DNA from: an uncultured Saprospiraceae bacterium
Lineage (GTDB): Bacteria; Bacteroidota; Bacteroidia; Chitinophagales; Saprospiraceae
Assembly: GCA_937981555.1 (NCBI GenBank)
Contig: CALJOK010000053.1
Span: 1-64,000, forward strand
Direction: 5' to 3'
DNA length: 64,000 nt
The notes under the pieces: model-generated
Seen by the model: the letters and a program-made list of their open reading frames with translations, nothing else
Database searches by the model: none
What the model was told of the DNA's origin: nothing
In this document: positions 8,831 through 19,800 of the stretch, one piece after another
Layout of the letters: the number at the start of each line of letters is the position of its first letter
Numbering within the stretch: the stretch's first letter is position 1
Program-made: the position numbers and the translations under genes

Positions 8831-8872
8831 GAAGGCTTCTTTTCGTCATATGAAAAGAAGCCTTCTTGTTTT
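8831..8872 (+). terminator. Rho-independent terminator
   Basis: A 14-bp perfect stem (GAAGGCTTCTTTTC / GAAAAGAAGCCTTC) with a 7-nt loop is followed by TTGTTTT. It closes the second histidine kinase transcript. Confidence 0.88.
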
Positions 8873-8905
8873 ATGTATTAGAATCAATTCTATTAATAAA
8901 ATGGT

Positions 8906-10027
8906 ATGAAATATTTAAAAATGAAAAAAAAAGCTAAAACAATTCAATTCCAAATTCCAGAACCTTGCTCCGAAAATTGGAATAAAATGCATTCCCTTCC
9001 TGGTGGTCGATTTTGTGATAATTGTGAAAAAACGGTGGTTGACTTTTCTCAAATGACTGACAACGAATTAGTTAGATTTTTTGAAAAAAATGATCAACAA
9101 CTTTGTGGACGTTTTCGATCAGATCAATTGGATAAAGAAATTGAATTGCCAAGAGTGCAAACTTCCTTTCAAAAATTAAAATCAATTGCTGCGATCGCAG
9201 CAGGTTTGTTGGCATGGAATACAGCTCCTGCTCAAACAATTTCACCTCAAGAAAGTATTTCGATTGTTAAAAAAACAAAAGCTGTAAAAGGAGAGAAGTG
9301 TCAGCGGAAAATATCAAATACTACTTTTTCCAAAAAAAAATTTAAAGGAATTGTCAAAGATCAAAATGGAGAAACTTTGATTGGAGTGAATATTTTATTA
9401 GAAAAAAATAAAGGAACTGTAACGGATATTGATGGAACATTTGAATTGGAAATCCCAGATGATTGGGAGTCTTTTGAAATTACTTTTTCTTATATGGGGT
9501 TTGAAACTCAGGTGATTGAATTTGATCAAAAAGATATTTTGGATGGGAAAAATGCGGAGGTGAAAATGATGGAAGCTGAAAATATTTTAGAAGAAGCCGT
9601 GGTGACAGTATATGGCTTTCCTTTTGTAAAAGGAGGTGTTAGTACTGTTGGGATGATAACAAGTACTAATTGTGGATCAGTTCCAGCAACTGAAATAGAA
9701 GAAGATCTTCCCGCAAAGAAAGATCAACCCATTTCAAATATTTACCCGAACCCATTTGTCGATCACGTAAATGTAGTGTTAGAATTGGAAAAAGATCAAC
9801 CTTATCTTTTCCATTTATATAATACGAATGGACAATTGATCTGGGCAAAAACTTATGAACTACCAAAAGGAAAGCAAGAATTAAGATTGGATTTTTCAGA
9901 AGTAAGAATGGTGCAGGGAACTCATTTTTTGCGCATCACAGATGGGAATCGGGAAGTACAAACGAAGAAAATAATTAAGGTAAATACGAAAGGGGAGAGG
10001 AATGTTGTGAATCCTGTGCAACATTAA
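8906..10027 (+). CDS. Cys-rich N-terminal domain, internal signal, T9SS type A protein
   Basis: This 373-residue protein has an unusual order. Residues 11-80 form a compact Cys domain (C21, C37, C40, C67; GGRFCDNCEKTVVDFS) that looks like a metal-binding knuckle. A hydrophobic stretch at 94-105 ends in a signal-peptidase-like APA-QT site near 109. A carboxypeptidase-regulatory-like beta-sandwich (about 146-225) follows, and a T9SS type A sorting domain (about 274-358, from ISNIYPNPFVDHVNV) comes near the end. The C-terminus runs about 12 residues beyond the usual end of the sorting domain. The second in-frame Met (residue 6) is an alternative start. Similar proteins occur in Bacteroidota; the function is unknown. 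Confidence 0.85.
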   Translation: MKYLKMKKKAKTIQFQIPEPCSENWNKMHSLPGGRFCDNCEKTVVDFSQMTDNELVRFFEKNDQQLCGRFRSDQLDKEIELPRVQTSFQKLKSIAAIAAGLLAWNTAPAQTISPQESISIVKKTKAVKGEKCQRKISNTTFSKKKFKGIVKDQNGETLIGVNILLEKNKGTVTDIDGTFELEIPDDWESFEITFSYMGFETQVIEFDQKDILDGKNAEVKMMEAENILEEAVVTVYGFPFVKGGVSTVGMITSTNCGSVPATEIEEDLPAKKDQPISNIYPNPFVDHVNVVLELEKDQPYLFHLYNTNGQLIWAKTYELPKGKQELRLDFSEVRMVQGTHFLRITDGNREVQTKKIIKVNTKGERNVVNPVQH

Positions 10028-10156
10028 TTTTTTTTGCCGCAGATTGGGCTGATTATTATGATTTTTTATAAATCCGTTTGGGTGACTCTCTTTATCTAAA
10101 TCATGGGAGAAAATCATAATCATAATAAAGAATCATAACAATCTGCGGCAAAAAAA
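10028..10156. repeat. Long inverted repeat filling a convergent gap
   Basis: The terminal arms TTTTTTTGCCGCAGATTG (left) and CAATCTGCGGCAAAAAAA (right) are perfect complements. The inner parts contain further imperfectly complementary runs (GATTATTATGATTT and AATCATAATCATAATAAAG). The element starts directly after the stop codon at 10025-10027 and ends 3 nt before the moeA stop. The poly-T next to the stem could also let it work as a terminator in both directions. Confidence 0.8.
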
Positions 10157-10159
10157 TAA

Positions 10160-11356
10160 TCACCGATAAAAAATAATAGGAAAACATTCTCCCTTCTCAA
10201 AAAGATCTTTCCCTCGCGGTAATCTCAAAAACGCATCTGCATCTACCAAGTTGGCCAAGTCACCCGAACCATTTCCATCCACAGGCATTGCCAAAATCTG
10301 CCCTTGATTATTATAAGAAATTTTCACTTGAAGATAGTAAACTAAGTCAGGTTTGAAATTGGTATCACGTTGCAAAATGGCAGTTGGGAAAACTGGTTCA
10401 GGTAAATGCAAACATCTTTTGAGCCAAGGCACAAAATAAATTTGAGTACACATAAATGAGGAAACTGGATTGCCTGGCAATGCAAAAACAGTTGCTCCAG
10501 TTGGCGCTTTTCCAAACCAAAAAGGTTTCCCTGGTCGTTGCTTTACTTTATGAAAAAACTTTTGAACGTTTAATGAATTCAAAGCTTCGGGCAAGAAGTC
10601 AAACTTTCCTTTAGAGACGCCGCCACTCATGATGACGATTTCATATTTTTCTAAAATAACTTTTAACTCCTTTAAAATTTCGTTCATGTCATCATTTAAA
10701 TGAGCGGTGTCTGCAGCAATTCCATGGTGTTTTAAAGTGGCTTTAAGTCGATGAACATTTGATTTTCGAATTTGATAAGCCAATGGTTTTTCGTCTATTT
10801 CTACGAGTTCATCACCCGTCGAAATAATGATTGCTTTTGGCAAACGAGTAACTTTTAAGATGGATTTTCCAACCGTTGCTGCTACGCCAATTTCGGCAGG
10901 AGAAATGATTTTACCTGCGGAAACTATTTTAGAATATTGCAATCGATCTTCGCCTTTTTGGTGAACGTTTTGTTTGTTGTTTAAGTTTTCTAACAATACA
11001 TTTACAATTCCATTTTTGATGTCTAAGTCTTCGTAGCGAATAACGGTATCTGCATTATTTGGTAAAATCGAACCGGTCATAACTTCTAAACAATTGTCTC
11101 CATCTTGCAAAGTCATCTGTGGAGAACCAGCAGGAGCAACACCTTCTATTTTGAAAGAACGATTGCCTTTTTCAAAACTTTGATATTGAACGGCAATTCC
11201 GTCCATAGTCACACGATCATAGGGTGGCAAGTCTCGATCTGCAAAAAGATCTTCTCTTAAGACTCGCCCAACTGCTTGCGCGAATGGAATTTCTTCGATA
11301 CCAAAATCATAAATTGTTTTGGCAATAATATTTTGAGCTTCTTCGACTGTAATCAT
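10160..11356 (-). CDS. moeA: Molybdopterin molybdenumtransferase MoeA
   Basis: This protein of about 398 residues matches MoeA along its length: VEEAQNII at the N-terminus, RDLPPYDRVTMDGIAV, the MoCF-binding core with STGDELVE and SGGVSKGKFDF, then FGKAPTGATVFALPGNPVSSF, and the C-terminal domain IV. MoeA inserts molybdate into molybdopterin-AMP to form the active cofactor. The start MITVEEAQ fits the family; an upstream ATG at 11395 would add 13 residues. It is divergent from sufS, whose start lies only about 100 nt away, and opposite the moaD-moaE operon that makes the precursor. Confidence 0.95.
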   Translation of the reverse strand: MITVEEAQNIIAKTIYDFGIEEIPFAQAVGRVLREDLFADRDLPPYDRVTMDGIAVQYQSFEKGNRSFKIEGVAPAGSPQMTLQDGDNCLEVMTGSILPNNADTVIRYEDLDIKNGIVNVLLENLNNKQNVHQKGEDRLQYSKIVSAGKIISPAEIGVAATVGKSILKVTRLPKAIIISTGDELVEIDEKPLAYQIRKSNVHRLKATLKHHGIAADTAHLNDDMNEILKELKVILEKYEIVIMSGGVSKGKFDFLPEALNSLNVQKFFHKVKQRPGKPFWFGKAPTGATVFALPGNPVSSFMCTQIYFVPWLKRCLHLPEPVFPTAILQRDTNFKPDLVYYLQVKISYNNQGQILAMPVDGNGSGDLANLVDADAFLRLPRGKDLFEKGECFPIIFYR

Positions 11357-11453
11357 AATGTTTGTATTTTGTGTAACCATCGTACGATTCTCCATGTTGT
11401 TTAATATTCAAACGAAACAGAGGGCTGGTCGATGGTTACGCAAAATTACAATA

Positions 11454-12662
11454 ATGATAGAACTAAAAAATATAAAATCTCACTTTCCTATTTTTCAACA
11501 TCATCCTGATTTGGTGTACTTGGATAATGCAGCTACGACTCAAAAACCAAAGTCTGTAATTGACGCTATTTCAAATTTTTATGAAAAAGAAAATGCGAAT
11601 ATTCACCGTGGAATTTATCCGTTGGCAGTTACGGCTTCGCAGAAATATGAAGCAGTTCGAGGCAAAGTCGCGCAGTTTTTAAATGCGAAAAATTCAGAGG
11701 AAATAATTTATACAAGTGGTACGACTGCGAGTATAAATTTGGTGGCGCATTCTTTTTTAAGTCCTCGGTTGGAGTCAGGTGATGAGGTGATTATTTCAGC
11801 AATGGAGCATCATGCGAATCTGATTCCATGGCAAATGGCTTGCAAAGATGCCGGGGCTCACCTTAGAATAATTCCGATGAATGAATTAGGTGAATTGGAT
11901 TTGAAGGAGTTTGAAAATATGTTGTCGAGTAAGGTGAAGATGGTGGCGATTACTCATATTTCTAATTCACTTGGAACGATCAATCCGATTGGGGAAATAA
12001 CTGAATTGGTGCATCAAAAAAATATTCCAATTTTGGTAGATGGTGCACAGAGTGTAGCACATTATCCAATTGATTTACAAGCGTTAGATATTGACTTTTT
12101 TACCTTCTCAGGGCATAAGCTTTTTGGGCCAACGGGGATAGGTGTTTTATATGGTAAAAAACAATATTTAAACGAAATGGAGCCTTACCAATTTGGAGGC
12201 GATATGATTAAAAATGTTACCTTTGAAGCGTCGGTTTTTGCAGATGTCCCACAGCGATTTGAAGCAGGAACGACGAACATTGCTGGGGTGATAGGGTTGG
12301 GTGCTGCGATTGATTTTGTGAATGAATTAGATCGAAATGAGGTGATGAGTTTTTTGAAAAAAAATGAAAAAAACTTAATAGATAAATTGTTGAAAATCAA
12401 TGGTTTAAGTATAGTTGGGCAGGCGAAATGTAAATCTGCAATTGTTTCTTTTTCTATGGGGAATATTCACCCACATGATATTGCAACATTTTTAGGAGCT
12501 GAAAATATTGCTATTCGAGCAGGGCATCATTGTACACAACCGGTGATGGATTTTTTTAAAGTTCCAGCCACGACAAGAGTATCTTTTTCCATTTATAATC
12601 AGGCAGAAGAAGTTGATTTTTTTGTAGAAAAATTAAAAGAAATTAAACAGTTTTTTGGATGA
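11454..12662 (+). CDS. sufS: SufS-type cysteine desulfurase
   Basis: This 402-residue PLP enzyme belongs to aminotransferase class V. The N-terminal YLDNAATTQKP, the IYTSGTT motif, the PLP-binding lysine in FTFSGHKLFGPTGIGVLYG and the RAGHHC catalytic cysteine mark the SufS (group II) type. It removes sulfur from cysteine as a persulfide. An open frame extends upstream to 11358, but the homologous region starts at MIELKNIKSHFPIF (11454). Its stop overlaps the sufU start by 4 nt (ATGA). The moaD and moaE genes follow, so it may supply sulfur for molybdopterin as well as for Fe-S clusters. Confidence 0.95.
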   Translation: MIELKNIKSHFPIFQHHPDLVYLDNAATTQKPKSVIDAISNFYEKENANIHRGIYPLAVTASQKYEAVRGKVAQFLNAKNSEEIIYTSGTTASINLVAHSFLSPRLESGDEVIISAMEHHANLIPWQMACKDAGAHLRIIPMNELGELDLKEFENMLSSKVKMVAITHISNSLGTINPIGEITELVHQKNIPILVDGAQSVAHYPIDLQALDIDFFTFSGHKLFGPTGIGVLYGKKQYLNEMEPYQFGGDMIKNVTFEASVFADVPQRFEAGTTNIAGVIGLGAAIDFVNELDRNEVMSFLKKNEKNLIDKLLKINGLSIVGQAKCKSAIVSFSMGNIHPHDIATFLGAENIAIRAGHHCTQPVMDFFKVPATTRVSFSIYNQAEEVDFFVEKLKEIKQFFG

Positions 12663-13090
12663 ATGAACGATTGAAAGGATTGTATAAAACGATCATTTTG
12701 GAACATAATAAGGAACCATTTTTTTTTAAGAAAAATGAAGAAGCGACTTATGTTTTAAAAGCGTATAATCAAATTTGTGGGGATCGTTTTGAATTGTATT
12801 TTGAAGTGAAAAATGGTGTGATTGAGGACTTGACTTTTCATGGTTTTGGTTGTGCGATTTCGAAGGCCTCAACTTCTGTTTTAGTGAAAAATTTGAAAGG
12901 GAAAGATTTTGTAAAAGCATTGTTATCTTGTCGCCAGTTTTTGTCAGTTACGAATGATGAGGAAGCAAATGGCGAAAACCTGGGAGAAGAATTGGAAGCA
13001 TTTTCAGCGGCAAAAGAATTTCCTGGAAGGCTAAAATGTGCCACACTTGCTTGGGATGAAATGATTAAATTTTTAGAAGAAAAAAAGTAG
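12659..13090 (+). CDS. sufU: SufU/NifU-like sulfur acceptor protein
   Basis: This 143-residue protein of the IscU/SufU fold has the three conserved cysteines of the family in NQICGD, GFGCAISKAS and RLKCATLAW, and the conserved LYKTIILEHNKEP start. SufU of Gram-positive bacteria is a zinc protein that accepts persulfide sulfur from SufS. The long segment between the second and third cysteines, ending EFPGRLKC, is also SufU-like. It is translationally coupled to sufS by an ATGA overlap and lies 3 nt upstream of moaD. Confidence 0.9.
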   Translation: MNERLKGLYKTIILEHNKEPFFFKKNEEATYVLKAYNQICGDRFELYFEVKNGVIEDLTFHGFGCAISKASTSVLVKNLKGKDFVKALLSCRQFLSVTNDEEANGENLGEELEAFSAAKEFPGRLKCATLAWDEMIKFLEEKK

Positions 13091-13093
13091 AAA

Positions 13094-13336
13094 ATGAATA
13101 TTAATATTTTAGCATTTGGCATAGCAAAAGACATCATTAATGGTTCAACGCTTGGAATGGAGATTCAAGAAGGAATGACGGTGGGAGATTTGAAGGTGAA
13201 ATTGATTTCGCAGTTTCCTGATTTTGAAAAATTGAGATCGTTGGCAATTGCGGTGAATGAAGAGTATCAGGAGGATGATTTTGTATTGAGTGAAAAAGAT
13301 GAGATTGTGATTATTCCTCCGGTGAGTGGTGGGTGA
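13094..13336 (+). CDS. moaD: MoaD, small subunit of molybdopterin synthase
   Basis: This 80-residue ubiquitin-fold protein ends in the required double glycine (IIPPVSGG). The terminal glycine is activated and thiocarboxylated, and then gives its sulfur to the precursor in MoaE. N-terminal INILAFGIAKDI and the acidic middle fit the family. It starts 3 nt after the sufU stop, so sufS-sufU-moaD look like one transcript. Confidence 0.93.
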   Translation: MNINILAFGIAKDIINGSTLGMEIQEGMTVGDLKVKLISQFPDFEKLRSLAIAVNEEYQEDDFVLSEKDEIVIIPPVSGG

Positions 13337-13424
13337 TGATGCTTAGCTGTTAACGGTGAATGGTTAATGTCCATTGCTTTTGATGAATGATTTTAGAAAA
13401 TAAGAATAGCGTAAAACAATTCCA

Positions 13425-13841
13425 ATGATTGATATCCAACTAAAAGACACTCCAATTTTTCCACAAGATTGTATCGACTTTGTTGCTGATGCTGGAACAG
13501 GAGGAAGTACTGTTTTTATCGGAACAGTTCGAAATGAAACGAAAGGGAAAAAGGTTTTACGACTCGAATTTGAATCTTATGCTCCAATGGCAATTTCTGA
13601 AATGCGGAAAATTGCGGAGCAAGCAAGTGAGCGGTGGTCATGCACAAAAGTTTCGATTCATCATCGAGTAGGTATTTTGGCGATAGGTGAAATTGCAGTA
13701 ATTATTGCGGTGGCAACTCCTCATCGAAAGGCAGCTTTTGAGGCCTGCGAGTTTTGCATAGATACATTGAAAGAGACGGTGCCGATTTGGAAGCGAGAGT
13801 TTTTTGAAGATGGAGATGTTTGGGTAGCGGCGCATCCTTGA
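13425..13841 (+). CDS. moaE: MoaE, large subunit of molybdopterin synthase
   Basis: This 138-residue MoaE is full length. It shows GGSTVFIGTVRNETKGK, LEFESYAPMAISEM, HHRVGILAIGEIAVIIAV, HRKAAFEAC and the active-site lysine region VPIWKREFF. It transfers sulfur from MoaD to cyclic pyranopterin monophosphate to make molybdopterin. It follows moaD after an 88-nt spacer holding a TTAATG-like repeat fragment, and it converges with the giant gene at 13900. No moaA, moaC or moeB gene is in the window. Confidence 0.95.
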   Translation: MIDIQLKDTPIFPQDCIDFVADAGTGGSTVFIGTVRNETKGKKVLRLEFESYAPMAISEMRKIAEQASERWSCTKVSIHHRVGILAIGEIAVIIAVATPHRKAAFEACEFCIDTLKETVPIWKREFFEDGDVWVAAHP

Positions 13842-13842
13842 A

Positions 13843-13888
13843 GAACGGTTAATGGTTAATGTCGTTTGGTGTTAACCATTAACCGTTC
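13843..13888. repeat. Inverted repeat between moaE and the giant gene
   Basis: Perfect 17-nt arms, GAACGGTTAATGGTTAA and its complement (13843-13859 and 13872-13888), enclose a 12-nt loop. The element lies between two convergent stop codons. A related single-arm sequence (GTTAACGGTGAATGGTTAATGTC) lies at about 13349-13371 between moaD and moaE. Confidence 0.85.
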
Positions 13889-13899
13889 ATCATTAATTA

Positions 13900-16800
13900 T
13901 TATTTTCTGAGGGTCACATCGCCTTTATATATTTTTATTAGCCCATCAATAAATTCTATCTCTGCATAATAGACAAAGACATTTGGATTTAATTTTTCTC
14001 CTTTAAAAAATCCATCCCAGCCATGGTCAGGCAAGTTCGGTTGGAAATCTTCTGCTGTAAAAACGAGTTCTCCCCAGCGACTAAATACTTGAAATTTATT
14101 CACTTGCTTTATCATCAAATCATTCGCATTGATGTAAAAGATATCATTGAATCCATCATCGTTTGGAGTAAATGCATTTGGAATAAATACGTCTCTTGGT
14201 TTTTCTACATTGACTAAAATATTGGCAGTTGTTTTACAGCCGTTTAAGTTGATGACAGTCAACGTATATAAAGAGGTGTTATTTGGAGTGGCGATTGGAT
14301 TTAAACAATTATAGCAATCAAGAGAATCTGAACTACTCCAATAAAGGGTATCAATTGAATTGGATGGATAATTTATTTGAGGTAACAATTCGTAATTTTC
14401 ACCTAATTCAATAGTGATACTCGCAGGTAATTCTATAATTAATTCTGGTATGTCAAGGATGGTAATTTCCTCTGAATATTGACAACCTAGAGCGTCTTCA
14501 ATTAAAAGATTATAATTTCCAGGTTCCAATGAATTGAAATTTGGATTACTTGTAAATGGTTGATTTTCAATAGAATAAAGGTATGGAGCGGTTCCTCCCA
14601 CGATGTTGTTAATTATAACACTTCCTTGATCTCCAAAGCATGGAGGTTGGTTAATTAAGAAATCTGCACTAGTCAAAACATCGTTGTTTGCATTGATGGT
14701 GATACTTTCTAAAGTGGTACAACCATTGATCGTGTTGGTAATTTCTAAGGTATAAATTCCTGTTTGTGAAACGGTAGTATTGAGTGTATTTTGATTACCA
14801 GAAATGTTACCATTTGAAGTGGCCCATTGATAAGTAAAATTATTTCCGACAGAAGAATTACTCGCATCTAATGCGATTGAAAAAGTGGTACAATCAAATT
14901 CATCGGCTGGAGAAATGATTGCAACTGGCGGAGTAACGTTTTCTGTAATCGTAATTTCATCAGAAACTTCACAGCCATTTACCGTATTTAAAACAGTCAG
15001 CGTATAAGTTCCTGGTTGGCTGATAGTCGGAGTCAAGGTGGTTGGATTTTGAATTGTACCAGGACCAGTCCAAAGATATTCGAGGTCATTTCCAGTTGAT
15101 GAATTTGTCGCATCTAAATCTAGTGAAGTAACGATGCAAGTCAACATATCTGGATTCTCAAATTCAATAATTGGGAAATCATTGTCTTGTGTGATAGTGA
15201 CAGAAGTGGATTCCGAGCAACCATTTTGAATGTCGGTCACGGTTAAAACTAGCGTTCCTGCTTCGTCAATTTGAGGATTTTGAACAGTCGAAATTAAGAC
15301 ATTATTTAAAGTCCATTCATAAGTTACATTTCCAATTGGAGTAGAATTACCTCCATCGACCACCAAACTATTTTGATCGCATGATAAATTTAAATCTGTA
15401 ATTGCATCAATTGATGGAGTAGGTAGCGTCGTATTTTCTTCTACCAAAATTTGTTGAACTGCAGTACAACCGTTTCCATCGTCAGTTGCAACTAATTGGT
15501 ATAAACCAATATCATTCACTAAGACGGTTGACGATGTGCTGATCGAATTTCCCGCAGGGTTAAACCATTCATAAGAAGTAGCAGTTGAAATGATGGCGTC
15601 CAATTCGACATCTGTGGTAGAACAAGTTAAAATCCCATCGACAGTTGGAAGCGCATCAGGTGGCGTTATATCTTCTGTAATCTCGATACTCGTTAAGGTA
15701 AAACAGCCATTAGAAATATCAGTAACAAGCAAATTATAAAACCCAACTTCGGTAGCATTATAACTAAAATTATTGCCAAGGGTCATGCCTGTTAGATCAA
15801 GCCATTCGTATTGGAAATTACTTCCGATACTAGAATTGGAAGCATCGATTTCGTATGAAGTTTGAGTACAAGTTAGTGTACCATCATCATTTGTTCCTGC
15901 AATTGGAGGGGTCAAATTATCTTCTACCAAAACAGAAGTTGAAGCAACACATCCATTTGATAAATCTATTACATCTAAAATATATGTTCCTGCTTGAGAG
16001 ACGTTTAGTGTTGGGGTGTTTCCGATTTGTTGTCCGAAACTGTACCATTGAAAAGAAAGCTGTCCTATTCCAGATGACATGGAACCAATCAAATTGACAT
16101 TGTCTTGAGTACAAGTAATTAGGTTTGGAGGAGCAATAATTGCTGTTGGCAAATCGGCCGATTGAATTACTTCGACTTCGGAAATGTCTGTACAACCATT
16201 AATATTATTGGTAACAGTTAAAGTGAAAACCCCAGATTCTGAAGTATTTAAAATAGGTGAAATTCCAACTGGCGTTCCATTTGGTGAAAGCCATTCGTAG
16301 CTATAATCAGTACCTAAATCTGAATTGCTTCCATCGAGTGTTGCCATTGTTGCACTACAATCTAAAGTATCATTTTGCCCTGCGTCAGAGAAAGGAGAAT
16401 CAATATTTTCTTCCACTAAAAATGTAGTCGTAGCAGAACAACCATTGCTTTGATCGGTCACGATGAGTTCGTAATTTCCGATGATCAAGGCATCAATATT
16501 AGTTTGATCGATAATGGAAAAACCATTTGGATCTGTCCATTCAAAATCTAAAGTGCCGATTCCTGTTGAAGTAGAACCATCCAAATTTACCTCGTCATTG
16601 ATGCAAGTAAGGATGCCATCGTTTGTAATAATTGGAGTTGGCAAATCAGCATCTTGCGCAACAATTGTTGACGAAGTATCTGCACAACCATTTTGTGTAT
16701 CAGTTACAATTAAGTAAAAAGTATCAGCCACAGATGCATCTAGTAAGGGATCATTTCCCATCGGAACTCCTGCGGAATTTATCCATTGATAATTTATAGT

Positions 16801-19800
16801 TGTGCTTGATGTAGAATTACTTCCGTCGAGTTGAACGGAGGTTGTTCCACAAGTAAGAGTTGCATTATTTCCAGCATTAGAAATAACGTTGGTGATATTT
16901 TCATTGACTGTAACTACTTCTGAAGTAGAACACCCATTGTCATTATTGGTAATGATAAAATTATAATTTCCAGCTTGATTAACTTGGAATGAAATATCGT
17001 TGGATAAAAATCCGCCCATGTTATTTTGCCATTCATAAATAATTTCTGTTCCACTTGTACTTCCTGTTCCATCTAAAAGAGAGGAAGGTTGATCACAAGT
17101 TATTGTTTCAGAATTGGTTACGATTTGAGGAGAAATAGTGTCTTGAGAAATCGTTACTGAAGTGGTAGTCGAGCAACCATTGGCATTATTAGAAACGGTC
17201 AACGTATAATCTCCTGGTGTAGTGACGTCCCAATTTGAAGCGGTCGATAAAACACCATTAGCATCGGACCAAGAATAAATTATGCCGGTACCTGAACTCG
17301 AACCTGAACTTTGTAACAATATATTTGCATCGTTACAATTTAAAACATCTGTGGTTAAATTAATATTTGCTACCGGTACATTTCCATCTTGTGTTACTTC
17401 GATTGAGTCAAGATTGGAGCATCCTGTGATAGAATTAGTTATGACCAAAGTATAAAATCCTGCTTCAGAAACATTGATGATCGATCCATTTCCAACCGGC
17501 ATATTATCAGAGTCAAACCATTCATAATTGAAATTGACTCCAGAGGAAGAACTACTTCCATCTAAAGTTGATTGCAAATCAGTACAAGTTAATTGCATAG
17601 GAGATTGAATAATAACAGATGGTTCAGTTATATCTTCTATCACAACGACATCCGTTGAAGAGGAACAACCAGTTGAATTATCAGTTACAACAAAAGTATA
17701 AGTTCCTGATTGAGAAGTATTTATAGAAATGTTGCCACCGAGAGAAACATTTTGATTATCAAACCATTCGTAAATAATATTTGCTCCTGAGCTTGAACCT
17801 GTCCCATCTAAAGTAACATCAATATTAGCACAAGTTAAATCTCCATCTGAATTTGCAGTTACGGTTGGAACGTTAGTGTCTTGAGTGATGATAACTTCAT
17901 CACTTGCTGAACAGCCATTGGTCATACTCGTTACGACTAGGGTAAAAGTATCTGAAGAGGAAACATTAATCATATTTCCAGAACCAATATTAGTGTTGTT
18001 TGAATTAAACCAATCATAATCAAATCCGCCTTGACTTGAGTTACTTCCATCCAAAGTGATCGAAGTAGCGGTACACGAAAGTATGCCACCTGTTCCTGCA
18101 TCTGCAGTTGGAGGAGTAATGTTTTGATCGATGGTAACGGTGGAAAATTGAGAACATCCATTTGAAATATCTGTTACAATTAAGGTGTAAGTATCAGGAT
18201 CGGAGACATTTAATAAAACGTCATTTCCTAAACTATCACCACTTGAATTTTGCCATTCATAAGAAAAATTAGCACCGGTGCTTGAATTACTTCCATTCAA
18301 GGTAACGTTTAGAATGTCGCAAGTTAAAGTGGACATTGTTCCTGCATCGGCAGTTGGTAAATTACTAGTTCCCGAAACAATAGCATCATCCATTGCTGAA
18401 CAACCTGTAATTGTATTGGTCACAACTAGGGTATATGTTCCTGTGTTGGGCGTATTTAAAGTTGTTCCAGTTCCTACTTGTATTCCACTAGCATCTTGCC
18501 AAACTAAGGTGAAATTAGTTCCAGAATCCGAACCACTTCCATCCAAGGTCGCTGATGAATTGGTACAATCAATCGTGAAATCTGGACCAGCATTAGCAGT
18601 AGGCAAAGTATTGTTTTCCAAAACGACTGCATCATCCATTGCTGAACAACCAGTTGCAGTATTAGTTACGACTAAAGTATATGTTCCAATATCTGAAGTA
18701 TTCAATGTGGCTCCAGTTCCTACTTGCAGTCCATTGGAATCCAGCCAAACTAAAGTAAATCCAGTTCCCATATCAGAATTACTACCATCTAAATTGGCTG
18801 ATAAATTATTACAATCAATTGTGGCATCTACGCCTGCATCCACATTGGGGGGAGTTGTATTTTCCGAAACAATTACATCATCATTTGAGGAGCAACCATT
18901 GGCAGTATTAGTTACGATCAAAGTGTAAGTTCCAGTATTTGGAGTATTAAAATTGGTTCCAATACCTACGGGAGTACCATTTGCATCTTGCCAAACTAGA
19001 GTAAATCCAGTTCCCGAGTCAGATCCACTTCCATCTAAATTAGCTAACAAATTATTACAATCAATGATAAAATCAGCCCCTGCATTCGCTATAGGTAAAT
19101 TCGCATTTCCTGAAACAATTGCATCATCCATTGCAGAGCAACCAGTTGTAGTATTAGTTACGACTAAAGTATAAGTTCCAATATCTGAAGTATTTAATAT
19201 AGCTCCAGTTCCTACTTGTAATCCATTGGAATCAAGCCAAACTAAAGTAAAACCAGTTCCCATATCTGAGTTACTTCCGTCCAAATTTACTGAAGTGTTA
19301 TTACAGTCAATCATGACATCTGCTCCTGCATCTGCTGTCGGTAAATTAGTGTTTCCGGTAATAGCAGCCTCATCAATTGCTGAGCAACCGTTGGCTGTAT
19401 TTGTAACAACTAGAGTATATGTTCCTATCGTTCCTGTAGTCAATGTTGGACCAGTACCTACTTGCATGCCACTTGCATCCAGCCAAACTAAAGTAATCCC
19501 AGTTCCCATGTCCGAACCACTTCCATCTAGAGTCGCTGTTGGATTTGTACAGTCAACAGTAGCATCTACTCCTGCATTAGTAATTGGAGCAGAACTTCCT
19601 GTAACCGTAACTACATCTCCAGCGATACAATTATTATTAGAATTGTAAACAGATAAAGTATAATTTCCAGCTTCACAAACTTCAGGGTTTTGTAAATTAC
19701 TAGAAAAACCATTTGGGCCAGTCCAAGAATAAATAATATTTGTTCCACTTGAAGACATCGTTGCATCTAAAAAAGTACAACCTGTCGTACAATCTAAAAC

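Noticed and set aside
13349-13371. TTAATG-like segment between moaD and moaE as a complete inverted repeat
   Set aside because: Only one arm is clear. It resembles one arm of the element at 13843-13888 but does not fold on its own.
18278-19648. Long open frames on the plus strand opposite the giant gene
   Set aside because: They are produced by the period of the repeats and the codon bias of the real gene. Their translations are repetitive V/T/S-rich sequence with no family, and the minus-strand gene has clear domains.
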